A stretch of 64,000 nucleotides of DNA from Acidovorax sp. SUPP3334. Its GTDB lineage: Bacteria; Pseudomonadota; Gammaproteobacteria; Burkholderiales; Burkholderiaceae_C. Location: contig NZ_BQXQ01000001.1 of assembly GCF_030159055.1 (NCBI RefSeq), positions 1 through 64,000 on the forward strand. The letters run 5' to 3'. The notes under the pieces were generated by a model, which worked only from the letters and a program-made list of their open reading frames with translations, searched no databases and was not told the DNA's origin. This document shows positions 47,492-56,072 of the stretch, in pieces. How positions within the stretch are numbered: the first letter of the stretch is position 1; every line of letters starts with the position of its first letter. The translations under genes were made by a program, and so were the position numbers.

Positions 47492-47542
47492 TTGCTATGA
47501 AATTTATAGCTATATGCCCTAGTGTTATTTGCGCTGGCGGCC
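47492..47542 (+). repeat. dispersed 51-bp repeat, copy E
   Basis: TTGCTAT, loop, TATAGC, GCCCTAG, TTATTTGCGCTGGCGGCC. It sits in the middle of the pyrB-pyrC' transcript. Its first 28 bases differ from copy A at only two positions. Confidence 0.87.
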
Positions 47543-47558
47543 TTTTTTGCTCAAGACC

Positions 47559-48860
47559 ATGAAGATACTGATCCAGAACGGCCGCGTGATCGATCCGGCC
47601 AGCGGCCTCGACCAGACCGGCGACGTGGCCCTGGCCGCCGGGCGTGTCATCGCCGTGCAGCGCGCCCCGCGGGATTTCACGCCCAACCGCGTGATCGACG
47701 CCACCGGCTGCATCGTGCTGCCCGGACTGGTGGACCTGGCGGCGCGGCTGCGCGAGCCGGGCCACGAGCACGAAGGCATGCTCGAATCCGAAATGGCCGC
47801 TGCCGTGGCCGGTGGGGTGACCAGCCTCGTGTGCCCGCCCGACACCGACCCCGTGCTGGACGAGCCTGGGCTGGTGGAAATGCTCAAGTTCCGCGCCGAG
47901 AAGCTGCACCAGGCGCGCCTGTTCCCGCTGGGCGCGCTCACGCGCGGCCTGGCCGGCGAAGTGCTGACCGAAATGGCCGAGCTGACCGAGTCCGGTTGCG
48001 TGGGCTTCAGCCAGGCCGACGTGCCGCTGGCCAGCACCCAGGTCACGCAGCGCGCGCTGCAGTACGCCGCCACCTTCGGCTACACCGTTTGGCTGCGCCC
48101 CCAGGAACTGCACCTGGGCCGCGGCGTGGTGGCCAGCGGCCCGCTGGCCACGCGGCTGGGACTGTCCGGCGTGCCCGTGGCGGCCGAGACCATCGCACTG
48201 CACACCATCTTCGAGCTGCTCAAGACCACCGGCGCGCGCGTGCACCTGTGCCGCATCAGCAGCGCTGCCGGGGTGGAGCTGATACGCCGCGCCAAGGCCG
48301 AGGGCCTCCAGGTCACCTGCGACGTGAGCATCAACTCGCTGCTGCTGACCGACACCGACATCGGCTTTTTCGACAGCCGCGCCCGCCTGTCGCCCCCGCT
48401 GCGCCAGCAACGCGACCGGGATGCGCTGCTGGCCGCGCTGGCGGACGGCACCATCGATGCGCTCGTCTCGGACCACACCCCCGTCGATGAAGACGCCAAG
48501 ACCCTGCCGTTCGCCGAGGCCGAACCCGGCGCGACGGGGCTCGAACTGCTGCTGGGCATCGCCCTCAAATGGTCCGCCGACCATGGCGTGCCCCTGGTGC
48601 GCGCACTGGGAACGGTGACTGCCGAACCGGCCCGGGTGTTGGGCAGCGCCTTGGGCACGCTGCAGGCCAGCGTCGGGCAGATCGTGGAAGGCGGCGTGGC
48701 CGATCTTTGCGTGCTCGACCCCAAGGCGGCCTGGACCGTCGAGGCCGGCGCGCTTCGCAGCCAGGGAAAGCACACGCCGTTTTCCGGCTATGAACTGCCC
48801 GGCCGCGTGCGCTGCACGCTGGTGGGCGGGCAGGTCGCGTTCGAACGCGGCGCCGTGTGA
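47559..48860 (+). CDS. pyrC': dihydroorotase-like PyrC' (metal-ligand-deficient)
   Basis: 433 residues, amidohydrolase fold. Where active class I dihydroorotases have Asp-x-His-x-His-x-Arg, this protein has LVDLAARLREPG (about 60-71): both zinc histidines are gone. The later TCPHHLLL-type motif is CDVSINSLLLTD, again without histidines, while SDHTPVDED remains. This is the pattern of Pseudomonas PyrC' (PyrX), an inactive partner needed to assemble and stabilise PyrB. A separate active pyrC is expected elsewhere. The start at 47559 is preferred; an earlier ATG lies inside repeat copy E. Confidence 0.88.
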   Translation: MKILIQNGRVIDPASGLDQTGDVALAAGRVIAVQRAPRDFTPNRVIDATGCIVLPGLVDLAARLREPGHEHEGMLESEMAAAVAGGVTSLVCPPDTDPVLDEPGLVEMLKFRAEKLHQARLFPLGALTRGLAGEVLTEMAELTESGCVGFSQADVPLASTQVTQRALQYAATFGYTVWLRPQELHLGRGVVASGPLATRLGLSGVPVAAETIALHTIFELLKTTGARVHLCRISSAAGVELIRRAKAEGLQVTCDVSINSLLLTDTDIGFFDSRARLSPPLRQQRDRDALLAALADGTIDALVSDHTPVDEDAKTLPFAEAEPGATGLELLLGIALKWSADHGVPLVRALGTVTAEPARVLGSALGTLQASVGQIVEGGVADLCVLDPKAAWTVEAGALRSQGKHTPFSGYELPGRVRCTLVGGQVAFERGAV

Positions 48861-48891
48861 GCAGCACGCCGACCGCCGTCGGGCCTGCGGC

Positions 48892-49632
48892 ATGAGGCGC
48901 CAGGCCCGCGCCGTGTGGCGCCTGGCGCGCGTGCTGGCGCACCTCGTCACCGGGCTGGGCACCGTGGCGCTGCGCTTTCCCCGCATGCCCGAGCAAGAGC
49001 AGCATGCGCGCGTGCAGGCGTGGTCGCGGCAGATGCTGGTGCATGCCGGCATCACCCTCGAAGTGCGGGGCGAGCCTGCACCCGAAGGCCCTGTGCTGCT
49101 GGTGGCCAACCACCTGTCGTGGCTCGACATCACGGTCATGCACGCCGCGCGCCATTGCCGCTTCATCTCCAAGTCGGACATCAAGGGCTGGCCTTTGGTG
49201 GGCACGCTGGCCACGGCCGCCGGCACGCTCTACCTGGAGCGCAGCTCGCGCCGGGACGCGCTTCGCATGGTCCGCCTCATGCAGGAGGCTCTCGCGCGGC
49301 ACGAGGTGCTGGCCGTGTTTCCCGAAGGCACCACGGCCGATGGCCGCGAACTGCTGCCGTTTCACGCCAACCTGCTGCAGGCCGCCGTGGTGGCCAATGC
49401 GCCCGTGCAACCCGTGGGCCTGCGCTTCATCGAGCGGGCCACCGGCGCACCCACCACTGCGCCCAACTATGTCGGCGACGACACGCTGCTCGGCTCGCTC
49501 TGGCGCACCGTGATGGCGGATGGCCTGGTGGCGGTCGTGCACTACGGCCCGCTACAGCATGCGCAGGGCCGCGATCGCCGCGCCTGGGCGGACGATCTGC
49601 GGGCCACCGTGGACGGGCTGCGCCGCACCTGA
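48892..49632 (+). CDS. 1-acyl-sn-glycerol-3-phosphate acyltransferase (PlsC family)
   Basis: 246 residues. The HX4D motif NHLSWLD (about 73-79), FISKSDIKGWPLVG and VFPEGTTADG (about 140-149) are the acyltransferase blocks I-III. An N-terminal hydrophobic segment (VLAHLVTGLGTVALRF) anchors it to the inner membrane. It adds an acyl chain to a lysophospholipid or related acceptor. It starts 31 bp after pyrC' and is probably in the same operon, as in related genomes. Confidence 0.88.
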   Translation: MRRQARAVWRLARVLAHLVTGLGTVALRFPRMPEQEQHARVQAWSRQMLVHAGITLEVRGEPAPEGPVLLVANHLSWLDITVMHAARHCRFISKSDIKGWPLVGTLATAAGTLYLERSSRRDALRMVRLMQEALARHEVLAVFPEGTTADGRELLPFHANLLQAAVVANAPVQPVGLRFIERATGAPTTAPNYVGDDTLLGSLWRTVMADGLVAVVHYGPLQHAQGRDRRAWADDLRATVDGLRRT

Positions 49633-49667
49633 ATCGGCCCGTCCACCGGCCCGAGCCCTTTGGCCCG

Positions 49668-50065
49668 CTAACAGGCGCGGGCCGGCTCCTGCAGCGGCAG
49701 CAGCCGGTTGGCGATCTGCGTCGATTTCACGATGGACGTGCTCGTCGTTGCGTAGGGGGCGATCTTGCCCAGGCAGTGGTCCAGTTCCTCGATATCGCGC
49801 AGATACAGCCGGCAGAAAAACGCGTCGTCGCCCGTGACCTTGTCGCACTGCACGATCGCATCGATATCCCGAATCACCTGCTCGACCCGGAACATCTCCC
49901 CGGGCAATGGGCGCACCCGCACGATGGCCGCGATCGGAAAGCCAATGGCTTTGGGTGATATCTGGATCGGGAATTTTTCGATCACGCCCTGGTCCAGCAG
50001 GCGTTTGATGCGTTCCGCACAACTGGGCTGAGACATTCCCACCCTTTCACTCAAGGCCTTCACGG
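49668..50065 (-). pseudogene. Lrp/AsnC-family regulator, N-terminus lost
   Basis: About 132 residues remain, from PVKALSERVGMSQPSCAERI (second half of the helix-turn-helix) through the RAM ligand domain (VIEKFPIQISPKAIGFPIAA, CDKVTGDDAFFCRLYLRDIE) to the stop at 49668-49670. The first 20 or so residues and the start codon are replaced by the end of an IS remnant at 50066. It faces away from the lysO remnant, so it was probably the divergent regulator of lysine export. It is unlikely to bind DNA. Confidence 0.8.
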
Positions 50066-50421
50066 GGCTTTTTTGCACAAGTCGGGAGCGAGGCGAGATG
50101 ACCCCAACCCCAGACGCAGCTATGCCATGGCAGGCACAGCCACCGTGGTCGGACGCCCCAGCTGCGTGAAGCGGTTGAGCAGCGCCACCCGCACGTGCAA
50201 CTTCTGTGACCTGACGCTCGAACGTGCGTGCCATTACCCGCTCTCCCAGGCGCTTGAAGCAATGCATCTTGGTCTCCACCAGGCTTCTTCGGTGGTAGCC
50301 GCTGCACTTCTTGCAGAGGCTCCCCCCCAGCCTCTGGCAGGCCCGCAGGGCTTCGTTGCGCACCGCCGCTCCCATCAGAGTCTCTTTCCACGGCTTGCCG
50401 TTCTTGCTGTGCAACAAAGCC
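50066..50421. mobile_element. IS5-family (IS903-type) remnant, 356 bp
   Basis: The inverted ends GGCTTTTTTGCACA (50066-50079) and GGCTTTGTTGCACA (read inward from 50421) resemble the GGCTTTGTTG ends of the IS903 group. Between them only the C-terminal end of a transposase survives, on the minus strand, with a one-base frameshift. The flanks do not show a target duplication (ccttcacgg on the left, gtgcgagca on the right), as expected if a neighbouring deletion followed insertion. Confidence 0.8.
50124..50408 (-). pseudogene. IS5-family transposase, C-terminal remnant
   Basis: The remaining reading frame runs KNGKPWKETLMGAAVRNEAL through SGYHRRSLVETKMHCFKRLG (the region with the catalytic glutamate) to RTFERQVTE. 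A one-base insertion then shifts the frame away from the expected HVRVALLNRFTQLGRPTTV ending, which stops near 50124. All of the N-terminal DDE domain is missing. Confidence 0.8.
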
Positions 50422-51113
50422 GTGCGAGCAGCAGCGCTGAAAACACGGCCCGCAAACTGGGGTTTCGCACGGTCTGGCCACCGTTGAAAGAATGCTGCAT
50501 CGCCCTGTCGATGGTGGCCCTGGGCAGCGTTCTCTTTTTCGTCAACGAAACCTACTGGGCCGGCGCCCTCTGGTTGCCGTCCAGTTCCGCCATCTTGCTG
50601 GCATTGATCGTGTTGGTCGGCATCGATCTGGCAACCGTGAAGCTCAACGCCCGCTGGTTTTCATGGGCAGTTCTTTCGGTGCCGGTGCTGGTGGTGATCG
50701 GATCGCTCGTGGGCGCTGTGGTGTCTTCGTGGGCGACAGGCGAAAGCCTCAAGGTCGCCTTGGCGCTTTCCAGCGGGTTCGGCTGGTTCACGCTGTCGAG
50801 CGTGATGGTGGGCCAGTACCTCGGCCAGACTTACGGGACCATGGCGCTGATGGTCGATCTGTTTCGGGAGTTGATCGCCATCGTCGCGCTGTACGCCATC
50901 GGCCGTTATCACCCGGCCATCGGCATCGGCATCGGCATCGGCATCGGCATCGGCATCGGCATCGGCATCGGCAGCGCCGGCGCGACGGCCCTGGACTCCA
51001 CGCTGCCGATCGTCAAGCAAGCCTGCCACCCGGATGCGATTCCGCTGGCCCTGGTCAGCGGGTTCATTCTGACCATCCTGGCGCCGGTTTTCATCGCCTT
51101 TTTCCTGTCATAG
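50422..51113 (+). pseudogene. LysO-family lysine exporter, N-terminus lost
   Basis: About 230 of the usual 300 residues remain: TARKLGFRTVWPPLKECCIA, VGIDLATVKLNARWFSWAVL, SGFGWFTLSSVMVGQYLGQ, DLFRELIAIVALYAIGRY and SGFILTILAPVFIAFFLS match the YbjE/LysO fold. The first spans and the start codon are cut off by the IS remnant. Within the sequence a nine-fold ATCGGC repeat (50919-50972) adds an Ile-Gly run. The fragment has no good start and is probably not made. Confidence 0.82.
50919..50972 (+). repeat. tandem repeat, nine ATCGGC units
   Basis: Nine exact copies of ATCGGC encode (Ile-Gly)9 inside the lysO remnant, in place of a short loop before the conserved GATALDSTLP segment. Six-base units change length without changing frame. 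Confidence 0.97.
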
Positions 51114-51195
51114 CGGGGGCAGGGCACTGCCACACCGGCATCGCTGCCTGCGGTCGATGCCTGCCAGCGTGCCGATGGACCGTCCGATCCGCGGC

Positions 51196-52260
51196 TCAGG
51201 CCCGCGGAAACGCCACCACGTGGTCCACCTGCGGGCGAATGCCGATCCACTCGCCCACGGCGTGGTCGTGGTGGCTCGGCACGTGGGCCATCACGGTCAG
51301 GCCGCCCTGCAGTTGCAGCGTGTACAGAAACTCCGAACCCCGGAACGATTTGCGAACGATGCGTGCCTGCACGGGCGACGCATCGTCGTGCACCACGTCG
51401 TCTGCGCGAAGCAGCACATCGCATTCACCGCCGGGGTAGCTCGTCGGCAACGGACATTCGGCGATGTCGGTGAGGTCGCCCAGCGGGGTGCGGGCCACCA
51501 CGTTGTCGCCGCGCTGCTCCAGCGTGGCCGGCGCGAACACGCCGTGGCCGATGAAGTCGGCCACGAATCGCGTCGCAGGGCGGTGGTAGAGCGCATAGGC
51601 ATCGTCCCACTGGTGCAGTTGGCCACTCTCCATCACCCCGATGCGGTCGCCGATGGCGAAGGCTTCCAGCTGGTCATGCGTGACGAACAACGCGGTGGCG
51701 CCGGCAGCTTTCAAAATGCCCCGCACCTCATGCGCCAGGCGCTCTCGCAGGTCCACGTCCAGGTTGGAAAACGGCTCGTCCAGCAGCATCAGCTGGGGTC
51801 GCGGCGCCAGGGCCCGGGCCAGAGCCACGCGCTGCTGCTGCCCGCCGGACAGCTCGTGCGGAAAGCGCGCCGCGCTGCCTTCCAGCCCGACAAGCCGCAG
51901 TACCTCGTCCACGCGCGCCGCCTGCTCGGCACGCGGCAGGCGGTGAATGCCGAACGCCACGTTGCGGCCCACGGATAGGTGGGGGAAGAGGGCGTAGTCC
52001 TGAAACACCATGCCGATGCGCCGCTGCTCCGGTGGCACGCTGCGGTTCGCGCCGCCCACCAGCGCCCCGCTCAGCCGGATCTCGCCGGCCGCCACGGGCT
52101 CCAGGCCGGCCACGGCGCGCAGCAGCGTGGTCTTGCCGCAGCCCGACGGCCCGATGAGCACGCCGATCTCACCCGCGGCCAGGCCGAGGCTGACGCTGCG
52201 CACAGCGGCTTGCGCGCGGCCGGCGTAGCGCACTTCCAGTTGGGAGACTTCAAGGAACAT
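51196..52260 (-). CDS. fbpC: ferric-iron ABC transporter ATP-binding protein, FbpC-like
   Basis: 354 residues. Walker A GPSGCGKTT (about 38-46), Q-loop VFQDYALFPH, signature LSGGQQQRVALARAL (about 137-151), Walker B LMLLDEPFSNLD and H-loop FVTHDQ. The last 110 residues form the OB-type regulatory domain of the FbpC/PotA branch. It powers ferric-iron import with FbpB. It is divergent from fbpB, with a Fur-box-like palindrome between them. The ATG at 52260 has AAGGAA just upstream. Confidence 0.9.
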   Translation of the reverse strand: MFLEVSQLEVRYAGRAQAAVRSVSLGLAAGEIGVLIGPSGCGKTTLLRAVAGLEPVAAGEIRLSGALVGGANRSVPPEQRRIGMVFQDYALFPHLSVGRNVAFGIHRLPRAEQAARVDEVLRLVGLEGSAARFPHELSGGQQQRVALARALAPRPQLMLLDEPFSNLDVDLRERLAHEVRGILKAAGATALFVTHDQLEAFAIGDRIGVMESGQLHQWDDAYALYHRPATRFVADFIGHGVFAPATLEQRGDNVVARTPLGDLTDIAECPLPTSYPGGECDVLLRADDVVHDDASPVQARIVRKSFRGSEFLYTLQLQGGLTVMAHVPSHHDHAVGEWIGIRPQVDHVVAFPRA

Positions 52261-52282
52261 GGCCGCGATTCTAGAAGGCGGC

Positions 52283-52301
52283 AATGCGTAGAATTCGCAT
52301 T
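52283..52301. promoter_or_regulatory. Fur-box-like palindrome between fbpC and fbpB
   Basis: AATGCG, seven bases, CGCATT: a 19-bp inverted repeat. A second pair, gcaatgc (52281-52287) and gcattgc (52303-52309), is nested around it. Spacing and sequence resemble beta-proteobacterial Fur sites. It sits 23 bp before fbpC and about 125 bp before fbpB. Confidence 0.5.
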
Positions 52302-52426
52302 TGCATTGCGCGGCTGTGCCGAAAGGCCATTTCTCGCACCTCGCATTCCTTTGCCGATGGGACTCTCCGCTTCGTGCGCCCGGCTTTCCCTCGGTTTTCC
52401 CCCCTTTCCATCCCCAAGGCCGTCCG

Positions 52427-54055
52427 TTGCCCCGCTTGCTTTCTGCCCTGCGATCCCTTCCCTTGCTGTTGCTGGCCGCCGCGCTGACATTGCCGGTGCT
52501 GGCAGTGCTCGCGTCGTGGCTGCCCGGCACGGTGGGGGGCGCCGAGGCCGGGGCCATCCTTCGCGAAATGGCGGCCACCGTGTTGCCGGGCTACTTCGCC
52601 ACCACGGTCTGGCTGGGCCTGGCCGTGGCCATCGGTGCCGCGGTGGTGGGAACGGCCACGGCGGCCGCTGTCACGTTGTTCGACTTCAGGGGGCGGCGCA
52701 CCCTGGAATGGCTGCTGTTGCTGCCGCTGGCCATGCCGGCCTATGTGACCGCCTATGCCTACACCGACTTTCTGCAGTTCAGCGGCCCCCTTCAAGTGTG
52801 GCTGCGGGAAACCTATGGCTTGCAAGGCCGGCTGCTGCCCGAAGTGCGCAGCCTGGGCGGGGCCGTGTGGGTCTTCATCTTCTCGCTGTATCCCTACGTG
52901 TACCTGCTCGCGCGCACGGCCCTGGGTGAGCGCGCAGCCCACCTCATGGAGGCCGCGCGGCTGCTCGGGGCACCCTTGGCGCGGCGGGTACGCACCGTGG
53001 CGCTGCCCCTGGCGCGCCCTGCCGTCGCCGCTGGCGTGGCACTGGTCCTGATGGAAACCCTGGCGGACTTCGGCGTGGTGAGTTACTTCGGCATTCAAAC
53101 GTTCACCACGGGCATCTACAAGGCATGGCTGTCGATGGACAACCGCCTTGCCGCAGCGCAGCTGGCCACCATCCTGCTCGTGCTGGTCATGCTGCTGTTG
53201 CAATTGGAGCAGCGCGCACAGCGGCGCATGCGCTTTGCCGCGGGTGGCGTGGGGCGGGCCGGCTCCGCCGAGGCGCAGCCGCAGCGGCTGCAAGGCCTGC
53301 GCGGCGTGGCCGCCTGGGCGGTGTGCCTGCTGCCGGTGATCTTCGGCTTTGTGGCGCCAATGGCGTTCATGCTGCGTCCGCTGGCGGCCGACTGGTCCGT
53401 GCTGCCTTGGTCCCGCTTTCTGGAATGGGCCGGCAACAGCGTGCGCCTGGGTGGCATCACCGCCGTGCTGGCCGTGGCCATCGCCCTGGTGCTGGCCTTT
53501 GCCGTGCGTCGGCGTGCCGGCCCCCTCACGCGGGGCGTGGCCCAGTTGGCCAGCCTGGGATATGCCGTGCCCGGCGCGGTGATCGTCGTCGGCCTGCTGC
53601 TGCCCGTCGGGTGGCTGCAGGCCGCTGCGCCGCAGTGGGGCTTGCCATCGATCATCACCGCCACGGCGGTGGGCATAGTGTGGGCTTACCTCGTTCGCTT
53701 CTGTGCGGTAGCGCTGCAATCCATGCAGAGCGGTTATGCCCGCATTCCCGCCAGCCTGGACGACTCCGCCCGCATGCTGGGCGCAGGCGGCGCCGGCCTG
53801 CTGGCCCGCGTGCACTGGCCGCTGCTCAAGCGCTCCACGGCCGCGGCGGCACTGCTGGTCTTCGTGGACGTGATGAAGGAACTGCCCGCCACCATGGTGC
53901 TGCGGCCCTTCAACAGCGACACCCTTGCCGTGGTCGCCTATCAGCTGGCCCGCGATGAACGCCTGGGCGAGGCGGCATTGCCGTCGCTGGCCTTGGTGGC
54001 CGTCGGGTTGGTGCCGGTCGTGCTGCTGAGCCGAACGCTGCGCAGCCGCCAGTGA
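52427..54055 (+). CDS. fbpB: ferric-iron ABC transporter permease, FbpB-like
   Basis: 542 residues with about twelve membrane spans, two fused permease halves. Each half has its coupling motif: EAARLLGAPLARRVRTVALP (about 184-203) and DSARMLGAGGAGLLARVHWP (about 445-464). It is the FbpB type that pairs with FbpC-like ATPases for ferric-iron import. No ATG fits the N-terminus; TTG at 52427 (MPRLLSALRSLPLLL) is my best start, but others upstream are possible. No periplasmic binding protein gene is next to it, so FbpA must be elsewhere. Confidence 0.88.
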   Translation: MPRLLSALRSLPLLLLAAALTLPVLAVLASWLPGTVGGAEAGAILREMAATVLPGYFATTVWLGLAVAIGAAVVGTATAAAVTLFDFRGRRTLEWLLLLPLAMPAYVTAYAYTDFLQFSGPLQVWLRETYGLQGRLLPEVRSLGGAVWVFIFSLYPYVYLLARTALGERAAHLMEAARLLGAPLARRVRTVALPLARPAVAAGVALVLMETLADFGVVSYFGIQTFTTGIYKAWLSMDNRLAAAQLATILLVLVMLLLQLEQRAQRRMRFAAGGVGRAGSAEAQPQRLQGLRGVAAWAVCLLPVIFGFVAPMAFMLRPLAADWSVLPWSRFLEWAGNSVRLGGITAVLAVAIALVLAFAVRRRAGPLTRGVAQLASLGYAVPGAVIVVGLLLPVGWLQAAAPQWGLPSIITATAVGIVWAYLVRFCAVALQSMQSGYARIPASLDDSARMLGAGGAGLLARVHWPLLKRSTAAAALLVFVDVMKELPATMVLRPFNSDTLAVVAYQLARDERLGEAALPSLALVAVGLVPVVLLSRTLRSRQ

Positions 54056-54172
54056 GAGCGGTTGCCTGATCGATCGATTGACCGATCGACCAACGGGTGA
54101 TCGATGGCGTGAATGGCCGCGGCGCATGTCTGTGCCTGCGGGATGGCAGTGGCCTGCAAAACCCGTGCCGCG

Positions 54173-55159
54173 TCAACGCAACCGGTACAGCCGCGCCGTG
54201 GCTTCGATGCGCTCCATCAGTGCGCGCCTCAGCGCGGCCGGCCGCAGCACCTCGACTTCGGGCGATTGGCGCATGAGCTGGCCGCAGGCATGGTCCACCG
54301 ACTCGATGGGAATCGTGACCGCCCTCCGGCCATCCTTGCGGCGCGAAGGAGCCGCTGTGGCCACTGCCCGTGCAACGGCAGCGCTGAGCGCGCTCAGGCC
54401 CTTGAGGCCCGCAGGCGTGGCCAACAGGGCGGCTTCTCCCGTGTAAAGGCTCGATTCGAAACGGCGGATGGACTGTGTCCAGTAAGCCGGCAGATCGAAA
54501 CGGGCGGGGCGCCGCACCGACGTGCCCAGGGCCTCAGCCGCTCGAATGCTGGATATGCGATAGGTGCGTGGCCCTCCATCCTTCGCGCCATGGCCGATGG
54601 GCAAGGCCACCAGGTACCAGACCCCTGCCTTGAGCACCAAGCCGAGGGGCCCCACCGTACGCTCCACCGTGTCGGCCCAGCTCTCGTAGCGCAAGGCCAA
54701 CTGCCGACCACTCCAGACGGCTGCTGCCACCGTGCTCAGGTGCGGTGTGGGCTCGCTCTCTCGGTACCAGTCCACCGGGTCGAGGTGCAGGCGCGCGCTT
54801 ATGCGCTGCGCGTCCTCGCGCCAGGGGGCTGGCAGCGCCGTGAGCAATTTGAGGCGGGCGCCCGCCACATCCTCCCCCAGGCCCAGATCGCCGGCAGGGC
54901 CGGACAGCCCGCTCAGAAACACGGCCTGCGCCTCGGACGGGGTAAGCCCGGTGAGCGTGGTCTTCCAGCCTGGCAGCAGCGCAAACCCGCCGTGGCGCCC
55001 ACGCTCGGCATAGATGGGCACGCCAGCGGCAGTGAGCTGGTCCACGTCGCGGTACAGCGTGCGTACGGAGACTTCCAGTGCATCTGCCAGGGCTTGCGCA
55101 CTCATGCGCCCCTGGGTCTCGAGCAGCATCTGGATGGATAGCAGGCGGCTGGCGCGCAT
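54173..55159 (-). CDS. YafY-type HTH/WYL-domain regulator
   Basis: 328 residues. The winged helix RLLSIQMLLETQGRMSAQAL and VSVRTLYRDVDQLTAAGVPI (about 30-49) are followed by the WYL domain (TVERTVGPLGLVLKAGVWYL, about 185-204) and the WCX C-terminal part. Members repress neighbouring genes and bind small ligands through WYL. It is divergent from the NIPSNAP-like gene at 55299, 139 bp away, which it may regulate. The ATG at 55159 starts the family sequence. Confidence 0.87.
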   Translation of the reverse strand: MRASRLLSIQMLLETQGRMSAQALADALEVSVRTLYRDVDQLTAAGVPIYAERGRHGGFALLPGWKTTLTGLTPSEAQAVFLSGLSGPAGDLGLGEDVAGARLKLLTALPAPWREDAQRISARLHLDPVDWYRESEPTPHLSTVAAAVWSGRQLALRYESWADTVERTVGPLGLVLKAGVWYLVALPIGHGAKDGGPRTYRISSIRAAEALGTSVRRPARFDLPAYWTQSIRRFESSLYTGEAALLATPAGLKGLSALSAAVARAVATAAPSRRKDGRRAVTIPIESVDHACGQLMRQSPEVEVLRPAALRRALMERIEATARLYRLR

Positions 55160-55298
55160 GGGGTAGGAGGGTGTCGTGAAGAAAAAGCCCTGTAGCACAG
55201 GCAGTATGCAATGAATACCTGCCACACCTTGGCAGGTATGCCGCTGCAGACTGCAGGCATCTTTCTCCCACGACCTCTTCGATTGAAAGGCCACCTGC

Positions 55299-56072
55299 AT
55301 GCCGCCCAATGCCAATGCCAATGCCACTGCCACTGCCATTTCATCCGCTCCATCAGCGGCCGATTGCTCCATCGTCGAATTTCGCCAATACACACTGCAA
55401 CCAGGCCAGCTCGAGGTACTCACGGACTTGTTCGACCGTGAATTCCTGGAAACCCAGTAGCGCGAAGGCATGCGCGTGATCGGACAGTTCATCGATCAGG
55501 ACCGGCCTGACCTCTTCGTCTGGCTGCGCGGCTTTGCCGACATGCCCGCACGCCAGCGGGCGCTCACGGCCTTCTACGGCGGGCCGGTGTGGGCCGCGCA
55601 CCGCGACGCGGCCAATGCCACCATGGTGGATTCGGACAACGTGCTGCTGCTGCGTCCGGCATGGATCGGAGCCGCCGCTGATCTCCCTTCGATGCGCGCA
55701 GCCCCGGGCGCCACTGGCTTGGCCCCTGGGCTGGTTTTTGTCAACGTGTTCTACCTGCGGGAGCCAGCAACGCCCTCGCTGCTGGACTGCTGTCGATCGC
55801 GCATGGATCCCATGCTGCGTGCGGGAGGCTCCCGCCATACGGCCTGGTACGTCAGCGATGCGAGCCCCAACACCTTTCCGCTCCTGCCTGTGCGGCAAGG
55901 CGAGTCGGTGCTGCTGGGGATGGCGTTGTTCGACGAAACGGCCGCTTTCGACACCTTTGCCAACGGCAAGGCTTGGGAGCGCGATGCGGCGGCCATTCTC
56001 GCGCCCTGGCTGGCGAAAGCCCCTGAAGCCCACCGGCTTCGGCCGACGGCGCGCTCCGCCCTGCACGCATGA
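55299..56072 (+). pseudogene. NIPSNAP-family protein with internal stop
   Basis: From the ATG at 55299 a low-complexity N-terminus (PPNANANATATA) leads into the NIPSNAP fold: IVEFRQYTLQPGQLEVLTDL (about residues 25-44). TAG at 55458-55460 then interrupts LETQ-stop-REGMRVIGQFI. One base change (GAG to TAG) explains it. The rest reads on in the same frame to 56072 (DRPDLFVWLRGFADMPARQR and so on). A shorter protein could start at the ATG at 55470, but it would lack the first strand and helix. The stop overlaps the start of the next gene (ATGA). Confidence 0.78.

Noticed and set aside
50919..50972. possible CRISPR-like array
   Set aside because: The units are six bases with no spacers; it is a simple tandem repeat.
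54061..54110. clustered GATCGA repeats between fbpB and the WYL gene
   Set aside because: They are short and irregular, without a T-run or a clear palindromic operator; they may be chance in the convergent gap.
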